This document shows positions 15,522-20,445 of a stretch of DNA of 28,360 nucleotides, in pieces (position 1 is the first letter of the stretch; every line of letters starts with the position of its first letter). The position numbers and the translations under genes are program-made. Under the pieces are notes generated by a model, which had not been told where the DNA came from, did no database searches, and saw nothing but the letters and a program-made list of their open reading frames with translations. The stretch comes from a virus: positions 1-28,360 of IMG/VR virus record IMGVR_UViG_3300050120_000186. The stretch is one strand, 5' to 3'.

Positions 15522-15979
15522 GATAGTTTGCTCTTAATGATCCTGGACACTTCGCCCATATCGGCTGTACCTGCGACGATGGATTTCTTGACTTCTGACA
15601 CCACTCGACCCATATCCTTCATGGACAGGGGAGCATCTTGACGGCTTTGGATCACGGCAATGGATTCATCAATTAAATCTTCCAGGGAATCGGTATCCAT
15701 TTGCTGTGGCAGCAACTTCATGATGATCTGATATTCATCAAATTCCAACTCGTAACGATCTTTTTGGCCCGCGTCGTAATAGGCATTCATGGATTCTTTA
15801 CGTTGTTTGGCTTGTTTTTCCAGGACACCAATGACTTCGATTTCAGTCAATTCCCTAAGCAATTCCTTTTCCCGTAGCTGGATGGCGTTGATTAGTGACC
15901 GTAGAGTCACAACCAGGGACATATTCTGTGCTTTTTGAGCAACAATTACGTCTGCCCGTAGTTTTTCTTTCGTATTCAT
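15518..15979 (-). CDS. YqeY-like (GatB/YqeY domain) protein
   Basis: A 153-aa protein spanning the whole YqeY family. The pattern is VTLRSLINAIQLREKE near residue 25, then EIEVIGVLEKQAKQRKESMNAYYDAGQKDR (about 46-76), ELEFDEYQIIMKLLPQQM (about 77-94) and a C-terminal MGRVVSEVKKSIVAGTADMGEVSRIIKSKL, each matching a conserved family block. YqeY resembles the tRNA-binding tail of GatB, a subunit of Glu-tRNA(Gln)/Asp-tRNA(Asn) amidotransferase. The function of free YqeY is uncertain; a role in tRNA handling during infection is inference. It overlaps both neighbours by 4 bases. Confidence 0.9.
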   Translation of the reverse strand: MNTKEKLRADVIVAQKAQNMSLVVTLRSLINAIQLREKELLRELTEIEVIGVLEKQAKQRKESMNAYYDAGQKDRYELEFDEYQIIMKLLPQQMDTDSLEDLIDESIAVIQSRQDAPLSMKDMGRVVSEVKKSIVAGTADMGEVSRIIKSKLS

Positions 15980-16179
15980 ATTAGTCCACGTTTCGTTAAA
16001 AATTTATCATGATTGACCAATGCCTTGGTGTATCGCTTTAATTCGATACGATTCAGCAATTCTTCAGGTGCATACTGATTATAGTTCCTGACCTTTTCGG
16101 AATCCATCAAACAGATGCGTAGAATAGCCAAAGCCTGAAGGCGGTAGATGAAATAGTCTTTCTTATCCATAATGACCAT
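15976..16179 (-). CDS. Hypothetical protein (67 aa; start uncertain)
   Basis: Not recognised. A helical basic protein (DYFIYRLQALAILRICLMDSEKVRNYN, then ELLNRIELKRYTKALVNHDKF). Possible starts are ATGs at 16227, 16179 and 16170. The first would overlap the upstream zinc-ribbon-like gene by 65 bases, the others by 17 or 8, so a downstream start is preferred. None has a clear ribosome-binding site. The stop overlaps the YqeY-like ATG by 4 bases. Confidence 0.6.
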   Translation of the reverse strand: MVIMDKKDYFIYRLQALAILRICLMDSEKVRNYNQYAPEELLNRIELKRYTKALVNHDKFLTKRGLI

Positions 16180-16438
16180 GTGATTTTTCAGTTTTCGGAC
16201 CCGTCGCACCACATATAGGGCATTCATTCCAGTAGGTTGTACACGCCATATTCAGGTATCCTCCCGGATTATAGGATTCCCGTCTGATAACATTAGGATG
16301 GTCGCAGATGGATTTGATGTATTTCATCTGATTTATCATCTGCTTACTGATGTCGGCCACTTGATCATGTAGTGGTTTTCGTCTTTCCGCTAGAACCTCA
16401 TACTTGCGAACTGCCGCTTTCAATTCCGGCTTCATCAT
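16163..16438 (-). CDS. Hypothetical protein with C-terminal zinc-ribbon-like motif (91 aa)
   Basis: Function not recognised. The N-terminal half is a charged helix, probably coiled coil (LKAAVRKYEVLAERRKPLHDQVADISKQM). The C-terminal half carries CDHPN, a further Cys (MAC) and CPICG, spacing compatible with one zinc bound by Cys/His. Its start lies inside the end of a 48-aa upstream gene, preceded by an AAAGGA site (ACGAAAGGAATATG). Confidence 0.7.
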   Translation of the reverse strand: MMKPELKAAVRKYEVLAERRKPLHDQVADISKQMINQMKYIKSICDHPNVIRRESYNPGGYLNMACTTYWNECPICGATGPKTEKSHGHYG

Positions 16439-16544
16439 ATTCCTTTCGTGTGATCGTGATTCGTTCTACCGGAATGTCATTCCCGCTGGTGAACTTTTCC
16501 TTGATAAGTTTCAGGAAACGTTCTAAATTTTCCGATTCATCCAT
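16398..16544 (-). CDS. Small hypothetical protein (48 aa)
   Basis: A short frame, starting MDESENLERFLKLIKEKF and ending SGSSQV, that is the first gene of the leftward transcript. An AAGGA site lies 8 bases before the ATG and a 17-bp-spaced promoter lies further upstream. It overlaps the next gene by 41 bases in another frame. It is acidic at the N-terminus and helical. It has a good start context, but its small size and long overlap leave some doubt. Confidence 0.5.
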   Translation of the reverse strand: MDESENLERFLKLIKEKFTSGNDIPVERITITRKEYDEAGIESGSSQV

Positions 16545-16574
16545 TTTGAATGTCCTTTTCCACGTATAACAAGG

Positions 16575-16603
16575 ATGTTAATAGACTATCTAATTGGGGT
16601 CAA
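16575..16603 (-). promoter_or_regulatory. Leftward promoter of the small-gene/YqeY operon
   Basis: On the - strand, TTGACC (16603-16598), a 17-bp spacer and TAACAT (16580-16575), about 30 bases before the 48-aa gene start. It lies back to back with rightward promoter elements at 16640-16673. Confidence 0.55.
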
Positions 16604-16639
16604 TCAGTAAAATGTAACTAGAAATTTACAAATGGATAA

Positions 16640-16673
16640 TAGAATCCTTTAAATTTTTCAATTAAAATATAGT
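16640..16673 (+). promoter_or_regulatory. Rightward promoter region of the accessory cluster
   Basis: Candidate boxes are TAGAAT (16640-16645) with TAAAAT (16663-16668) at 17-bp spacing, or TATAGT (16668-16673). The region contains the recurring element ATTTTTCAATT at 16653-16663. AAAAGGA follows as the ribosome-binding site of the 71-aa gene. Which -10 is used cannot be decided by eye. Confidence 0.5.
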
Positions 16674-16696
16674 TTAACTCTAAAAGGATACCTGTA

Positions 16697-16912
16697 ATGA
16701 ATCTCGAAACCTATCACGCGTTTGCTTATACCCTGCTGGTTCTTTCTGTCATTCGAATCGGTTGGTTTGGGTATCGCATCTATCAGTTTAGTGAAATCCC
16801 TACACCTATTCGCAATGCTCTCGCTGTTCGTGGTGTGGACCCATTCCCTAAACTTCATCTTATCTGGGTACTCTTTTTCCTTGGGTCTATCATCTACCTT
16901 GTTACAAATTAA
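16697..16912 (+). CDS. Small membrane protein (71 aa)
   Basis: Not recognised. Two predicted membrane segments: residues about 9-27 (FAYTLLVLSVIRIGWFGY) and about 54-69 (LIWVLFFLGSIIYLV), joined by a polar loop of about 25 residues with several prolines. No signal cleavage site. AAAAGGA lies 8 bases before the ATG. It is the first gene of the rightward accessory run, so it is probably made early and inserted in the host inner membrane. Confidence 0.7.
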   Translation: MNLETYHAFAYTLLVLSVIRIGWFGYRIYQFSEIPTPIRNALAVRGVDPFPKLHLIWVLFFLGSIIYLVTN

Positions 16913-16915
16913 GGT

Positions 16916-16944
16916 TTGAAAGATTTTTCAATTAACACTACAAT
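16916..16944 (+). promoter_or_regulatory. Promoter of the 132-aa gene
   Basis: TTGAAA (16916-16921), a 17-bp spacer and TACAAT (16939-16944). An inverted repeat, TTGAAA-N4-TTTCAA, overlaps the -35 box and includes ATTTTTCAATT (16923-16933). The downstream leader AAGTCTGTCGATTGAAA is nearly repeated at 19151-19168. Confidence 0.65.
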
Positions 16945-16980
16945 TAAGTCTGTCGATTGAAACCCTTTTAGGAATCTGAA

Positions 16981-17379
16981 ATGTCCCTCTCGAATCAAGA
17001 AATCTTCGCTGCTGCCAGCAATGCCGCGATCAAAGCCTACCGTGAAGCTGAGCCGGTTCCGATGATTGTGGGTGAAGCTGCCAGTCTCTTTGGTAATGAA
17101 CTCAAACCCGGTGGAAAGCAGTACTATGTTGCTGATGGAGTCTGTGGTTTCGCCTGGGTTAAAATCAGTCCTGCCCGTGGTCCCTTTGTGTCCTACCTGA
17201 AAAAGGAAGGAATTGGTAGCAAGGATAGTTACGAGGGTGGGTATCGCCTCTCGTCCTATGACTGTGTTCCGGGTGATCATGGACAGTCCATGCAACGCAA
17301 GGAAGCCGCCTGTTCTGCCTTTGTTGCTGTTTTGAAGGACAATGGTATCAACGCCTATATGGGTTCGAGGATGGATTGA
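16981..17379 (+). CDS. Conserved-looking phage hypothetical protein (132 aa)
   Basis: Function unknown. A soluble protein with a central beta-rich core (YYVADGVCGFAWVKISPARGPFVSYLKK) and a C-terminal helix (QRKEAACSAFVAVLKDNGINAYMGSRMD). The QS-x-x-RKEAA...AYxxSRxD ending is a pattern I associate with an uncharacterised family of phage proteins; that link is memory-based. Own promoter upstream and a TTTTAGGA ribosome-binding site. The stop is 2 bases before the next ATG. Confidence 0.75.
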   Translation: MSLSNQEIFAAASNAAIKAYREAEPVPMIVGEAASLFGNELKPGGKQYYVADGVCGFAWVKISPARGPFVSYLKKEGIGSKDSYEGGYRLSSYDCVPGDHGQSMQRKEAACSAFVAVLKDNGINAYMGSRMD

Positions 17380-17381
17380 TC

Positions 17382-17675
17382 ATGAAACTTGTTATGTCCT
17401 ATGTTGCTGTCATGACCGATGGTTTTCCTATTATGGATGTAGCATTTAATTACAGTTCAAAGGAAGATTTTCTACGAGATTTTGAAAAAGCTGCCCGTCA
17501 AGCCTATGATAATTTTGATGATAATAAAATAAGAACCCATTCTTTTATTTTTGAGAATCATTTTTGTCCTGTTTTAGATTTTGTGTATGCAGATGATGAC
17601 GGGACTATCATTTTCAAACCTCCTTTTACCTTGTTTGAACTTGAAGAATGGTTCGAATGGAATACACAGGATTGA
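17382..17675 (+). CDS. Hypothetical protein (97 aa)
   Basis: Not recognised. A soluble acidic protein (VAFNYSSKEDFLRDFEKAARQAYDNF, then VYADDDGTIIFKPPFTLFELEEWFEW) with a high proportion of aromatic residues. The ATG at 17382 is preferred over the upstream TTG at 17376; AGGA lies 10 bases before it. It follows the 132-aa gene by 2 bases and precedes the next gene by 7, so all three are one transcript. Confidence 0.7.
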   Translation: MKLVMSYVAVMTDGFPIMDVAFNYSSKEDFLRDFEKAARQAYDNFDDNKIRTHSFIFENHFCPVLDFVYADDDGTIIFKPPFTLFELEEWFEWNTQD

Positions 17676-17682
17676 AATAATC

Positions 17683-17934
17683 ATGGAAATCATACAAGAA
17701 AGCCCGATCTACTGGTATGTCATCGGTGTGATCATAGCACTCATAGGAATTCGAATTGCTTATGTGTCCTATTTTGGTCCTTCCGGTGAAGATCGTTCCC
17801 GTGGTTTCAATAGAAGTCATGGAAAGTATCGGGTCATCTATAATGAAGGGGGACGTTCCGAACCCATGTGTCGGGATGTAGCTCATGATTATGCTGAAAT
17901 TTTCGGTGGTGTGGTTCAAAGAATTGAAAAATAA
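17683..17934 (+). CDS. Small membrane-anchored hypothetical protein (83 aa)
   Basis: Not recognised. One predicted membrane segment near the N-terminus (YVIGVIIALIGIRIAYVSYF, residues about 11-31) followed by a soluble tail (SHGKYRVIYNEGGRSEPMCRDVAHDYAEIFGGVVQRIEK). The ATG at 17683 has AGGA 11 bases upstream; the longer frame from 17581 would overlap the previous gene by 95 bases and is rejected. The stop codon overlaps the left arm of an 11-bp inverted repeat (17922-17952). Confidence 0.7.
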   Translation: MEIIQESPIYWYVIGVIIALIGIRIAYVSYFGPSGEDRSRGFNRSHGKYRVIYNEGGRSEPMCRDVAHDYAEIFGGVVQRIEK

Positions 17935-17952
17935 TTCTTGAATTTTTCAATT
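17922..17952. repeat. 11-bp perfect inverted repeat AATTGAAAAAT / ATTTTTCAATT
   Basis: AATTGAAAAAT at 17922-17932 and ATTTTTCAATT at 17942-17952 face each other across 9 bases. The right arm lies in the spacer of the next promoter. It could be a protein-binding operator or a hairpin at the end of the upstream transcript. Confidence 0.8.
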
Positions 17953-17966
17953 GATGGTTATATAAT
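17938..17966 (+). promoter_or_regulatory. Strong sigma70-type promoter of the FGKYKG/OB-like gene
   Basis: TTGAAT (17938-17943), exactly 17 bp, then a consensus TATAAT (17961-17966), 31 bases before the ATG. It contains ATTTTTCAATT in its spacer and is followed by a GTCAATTGAAAA leader sequence. Confidence 0.75.
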
Positions 17967-17997
17967 TAATTGTCAATTGAAAACAACGGGAACAAAA

Positions 17998-18795
17998 ATG
18001 TCTTTCATTCCTCATCTGTTTGTTGGTATTGGTGAAACCCAAGCTTTCTTCACCTTGCGGGAAACCTACCTACATACCTATTTCATTGGTGAGCGTCGGT
18101 GTACGGAAGTCCGGTCCTTTCATCACCAGAATCTTGCCCAAGACCCGGATGAAGCCTTTGCCAAAGCTGAGGAACTTGCCGAAAAGCTAGGATTGCCCCT
18201 GACTTCGACTCGGGAAAGCATGGTCGAGGAAATGCGGGACATCAAGCGTGCCGATGCTGCTGAAAAGGAACGTCGCGCCCAAGCCTATAAAATCCAACAA
18301 GAACAATGGGAACTACAACGTTTGGAGCGTGAATATGCGCTTCAAAAGCTGATCGATGAAGGGAAATTCCCCTACGGGAAATGGATACAACAGGAATTTT
18401 TGTGTGCTGGTCGCAGCTATCTGAACTGGTTAGTCAAGTCTATTGACAAATTTGATGAGGGTAGCCTACTGCGCCGCACTGCCCTACGTGTCCAAGAATT
18501 GCATGCCGATATCATCTATCCGGACCCTAGCCAGGAATTGATTGGACAGGAAAAACAGCGCCTTGAAATGGATGTCCTGGTGACCCGCGTATGGAGACAT
18601 GAGGGGTATTATGGTGTGACCTACATCACGACCATGATAGAAAAGGAAACCAAAGCATGTGTGGTTTCTATGAGCGGTGCTTTCAATCCTGAAGAGGGTG
18701 CTAACCTTCGCATCAAAGCCACGGTCAAGTGTCACGACGACTATAAGGGTCAGATGCAAACCCGGATTCAACGTGTCTCTGTTATTAATAAGTGA
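17998..18795 (+). CDS. Hypothetical protein with FGKYKG-like and OB-like segments (265 aa)
   Basis: Exact function not known. Residues about 75-118 form a long charged helix (AEKERRAQAYKIQQEQWELQ). Residues about 121-150 (EGKFPYGKWIQ...GRSYLNWLVKSID) resemble the 'FGKYKG...YLxWL' motif of DUF3820-like phage and bacterial proteins. The C-terminal part (about 190-260), ending LRIKATVKCHDDYKGQMQTRIQRVSV, matches a beta-rich 'kATVKkHdeykGxxqTxxxRV' pattern common in phage proteins and probably OB-like. The combination suggests nucleic-acid binding, as inference. The ATG at 17998 is chosen because the longer frame from 17938 runs through the promoter. Confidence 0.75.
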   Translation: MSFIPHLFVGIGETQAFFTLRETYLHTYFIGERRCTEVRSFHHQNLAQDPDEAFAKAEELAEKLGLPLTSTRESMVEEMRDIKRADAAEKERRAQAYKIQQEQWELQRLEREYALQKLIDEGKFPYGKWIQQEFLCAGRSYLNWLVKSIDKFDEGSLLRRTALRVQELHADIIYPDPSQELIGQEKQRLEMDVLVTRVWRHEGYYGVTYITTMIEKETKACVVSMSGAFNPEEGANLRIKATVKCHDDYKGQMQTRIQRVSVINK

Positions 18796-18803
18796 GTAAA
18801 ATT

Positions 18804-19133
18804 ATGAAAAAATTTATTCTGCTGGTTCTGGTGTCTCTGTTTCCTATCGTGGGTCATGCCATGAGTGGATTGCAATTGAATCGAATCCAAGCTGATTGCA
18901 AGGTCGAAGCAGACCTATTAAAAGCCTTTGCTGATTTGAGGGACGTTGGTCTATCTTACGATAACCTGAAAGGTGTGGTCGATACCGCCGATCAAAGCAT
19001 GAAACCAAATTCCAGTGATTATAAACTTGAAATGAAGATGATTCGAATGGTTTCGAACCATCCTGAGTACACGGGTAATCAATTTGCCATTGGGTATATG
19101 GAAGAATGTTTAAAAGATAAGTTGAATAATTGA
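18804..19133 (+). CDS. Small secreted (periplasmic) protein (109 aa)
   Basis: Function unknown. It starts with a typical signal peptide, MKKFILLVLVSLFPIVGHA, so cleavage is expected after HA. The mature part is helical and has only two Cys (QADCKVE near the start, MEECLKD near the end), suggesting one disulfide formed in the periplasm. The ATG at 18804 is chosen for the signal-peptide context and AAGTGAG upstream; a GTG at 18792 overlapping the previous stop is the alternative. The gene's 3' end contains the -35 box of the next promoter. Confidence 0.75.
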   Translation: MKKFILLVLVSLFPIVGHAMSGLQLNRIQADCKVEADLLKAFADLRDVGLSYDNLKGVVDTADQSMKPNSSDYKLEMKMIRMVSNHPEYTGNQFAIGYMEECLKDKLNN

Positions 19134-19150
19134 AAAATTTTTGATAGAAT
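19122..19150 (+). promoter_or_regulatory. Promoter of the 59-aa gene
   Basis: TTGAAT (19122-19127), 17 bp, TAGAAT (19145-19150). The -35 box lies within the end of the previous gene. AATTGAAAAAT (the inverse of ATTTTTCAATT) fills the spacer. The following AAGTCTGTTGATTGAAA differs at one base from the leader at 16947-16963. Confidence 0.65.
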
Positions 19151-19181
19151 GAAGTCTGTTGATTGAAAAACCAGGAAAATC

Positions 19182-19361
19182 ATGAACGGATATGTTTGTT
19201 TCTATAATCGGAAACGGATCGAAATTTATGCCGAAAGCCTCTACGCTGCCAAGCTGGATGCGGTCAAGCAGTTCAAGCCTCGTAAATCGCAAGAACATAT
19301 GGTGTCTGTAGTTCTTGCTGAAGTCGCCGGTAAGCCTGTTGTTCATCACGCCGATTTCTAA
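19182..19361 (+). CDS. Small hypothetical protein (59 aa)
   Basis: A frame with its own promoter and a CAGGA site 7 bases before the ATG. The protein (MNGYVCFYNRKRIEIYAES, LYAAKLDAVKQFKPRKSQE, then MVSVVLAEVAGKPVVHHADF) has the pattern 'YxGKRxEVYAxtsYaAqxxAxxxFkxkKxxxVxVxLAE' that I associate with a small protein family frequent in phage genomes, of unknown function. It is basic and has a likely beta-alpha-beta fold. Confidence 0.75.
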   Translation: MNGYVCFYNRKRIEIYAESLYAAKLDAVKQFKPRKSQEHMVSVVLAEVAGKPVVHHADF

Positions 19362-19403
19362 AGAAACTATCGCGTATTTCAAACACGGAAAGGTTGCATA
19401 AAA

Positions 19404-20027
19404 ATGATGAAACAAATTTTCCAAGCTGTCGCTTTTGCCATGTTTTTGTTCAGTTTGAGCAATGCTCATGCTGCACCAGACAAAAATATGGACAATTGCG
19501 TTGTAGTTCCGATCCTAGGGTTTCCCTGTATGCATGTCACGCCAAGTCCACGGGAGACTAATTCGGAATCGATGACAAATAGTGCATCCAGCGATACTAC
19601 CCCAGTCCAAACCCAAAATTTCAGTTTTAATTCCTTTTCCCAAAACACTTGCGAATATGATGAAGTTACGAAATCCGTTTCACGAGAATGTGAATATCAT
19701 GATCGTGACGGAAATGTAACAGAAATGGTTATTAATGGTGGAACGTCATCAAACCATGAGAATTATTCCGCAAAGGACTATGAAACCAAAATTCAATCCC
19801 AGAAGGAAAATATTGCCAGTCTGAAAGCTGCCAATGCTCTATTGATGATGGTTAATGGTGATTATGAACATATTCTATCGAATTTGTCTGATCGTCCCGT
19901 ATACAAAGAACACCATTACATAGATAATTCGTTTTCGGGAGTTGCTTTCTTTGTCGGTATCTTACTGGGTTTGTTAGCTTGTCTAATGTTTCAATTTATT
20001 AATAGGTACGTAAATGGAAAAAATTGA
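19404..20027 (+). CDS. Exported protein with signal peptide and C-terminal membrane anchor (207 aa)
   Basis: Function unknown. Residues 1-23 are a signal peptide (ending SNAHA before APDKN). Four Cys follow in the exported part (DNCVVV, FPCMHV, NTCEYD, RECEYH), probably two disulfides. A Ser/Thr/Asn-rich region (about 50-80) precedes a likely coiled coil (KIQSQKENIASLKAANALLM, about 130-150). Residues about 177-199 (FSGVAFFVGILLGLLACLMFQFI) are a membrane segment with a short basic cytoplasmic end. The topology is therefore N-out, C-in in the inner membrane. GAAAGG serves as the ribosome-binding site. Envelope exposure makes superinfection exclusion or envelope modification possible, but nothing here proves it. 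Confidence 0.75.
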   Translation: MMKQIFQAVAFAMFLFSLSNAHAAPDKNMDNCVVVPILGFPCMHVTPSPRETNSESMTNSASSDTTPVQTQNFSFNSFSQNTCEYDEVTKSVSRECEYHDRDGNVTEMVINGGTSSNHENYSAKDYETKIQSQKENIASLKAANALLMMVNGDYEHILSNLSDRPVYKEHHYIDNSFSGVAFFVGILLGLLACLMFQFINRYVNGKN

Positions 20028-20148
20028 TCCCTATCAGCAAGGTCGTGATGCTTATTGGGGATTAGAATCGAATCCTTATCCTCAACCATTGTGTTTCCTC
20101 CAGAACTACTTGAGAGATTGCGCCAGCACAAGGAAAAATGATTATTAA
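20014..20148 (+). CDS. Very small hypothetical protein (44 aa)
   Basis: A short frame overlapping the 207-aa gene by 14 bases and the next gene by 11, the tight packing typical of this cluster. The N-terminal half, DPYQQGRDAYWGLESNPYP, has the 'YxxGxxAxxxGxxxNPY' look of small ribosome-modulation-factor-like proteins; the second half is FLQNYLRDCASTRKNDY. The ribosome-binding site is weak (TAGGT). The match is to a short pattern only, so function is not assigned. Confidence 0.5.
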   Translation: MEKIDPYQQGRDAYWGLESNPYPQPLCFLQNYLRDCASTRKNDY

Positions 20149-20416
20149 TAAACTTCCCAACAACCAGGAATATCAAAGGTTTCTGAATGATATTCTATCC
20201 AAGATAGCATTGGATCGGTTACGAGAATGTCACACCAATTTCAAATTTGGGCGAACTGATATCTGGATACGCAATTTCGATCCTTCTGTAATTGCTCAGG
20301 AAATGTCTAGTGTTCAACCAATGGGTGAATGTGCTGGTAGTATTTTCAATATTCGTTATATTCATCCAAAATGGTATGTTCGACTATACCGGAAAATTAA
20401 AAGGTTCTTTAGATAG
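20138..20416 (+). CDS. Hypothetical protein with basic C-terminus (92 aa)
   Basis: Not recognised. A soluble protein, helical at the N-terminus (YQRFLNDILSKIALDRLRECH), with a central WIRNFDPSVIAQEMSS and a strongly basic end (YVRLYRKIKRFFR) that might touch membrane or nucleic acid. Two Cys. AAGGAAAA precedes the ATG. It is the last gene of the rightward accessory run; the terminator at 20419-20442 begins 2 bases after the stop. Confidence 0.7.
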   Translation: MIINKLPNNQEYQRFLNDILSKIALDRLRECHTNFKFGRTDIWIRNFDPSVIAQEMSSVQPMGECAGSIFNIRYIHPKWYVRLYRKIKRFFR

Positions 20417-20418
20417 AC

Positions 20419-20442
20419 AAAAGCCCCAATTAAGGGGCTTTT
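20419..20442. terminator. Bidirectional terminator between the accessory run and DNA polymerase
   Basis: A perfect 9-bp stem, AAAAGCCCC / GGGGCTTTT, with loop AATTAA, followed by CTTTT. It serves both the rightward accessory genes and the leftward polymerase gene, which ends 3 bases away. Confidence 0.9.
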
Positions 20443-20445
20443 CTT

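Noticed and set aside
16180-16227. Upstream start (16227) for the 67-aa - strand gene
   Set aside because: It gives a 65-base overlap with the zinc-ribbon-like gene and has GGA directly against the ATG; the downstream ATGs fit the compact spacing better, though the choice remains uncertain.
17581-17682. Longer version of the 83-aa membrane protein
   Set aside because: It would overlap the previous gene by 95 bases; the ATG at 17683 has AGGA upstream and puts the membrane segment near the N-terminus.
17938-17997. Longer version of the 265-aa gene starting at TTG 17938
   Set aside because: The extra 20 codons lie on the -35 and -10 boxes of its own promoter, so the ATG at 17998 is the sensible start.
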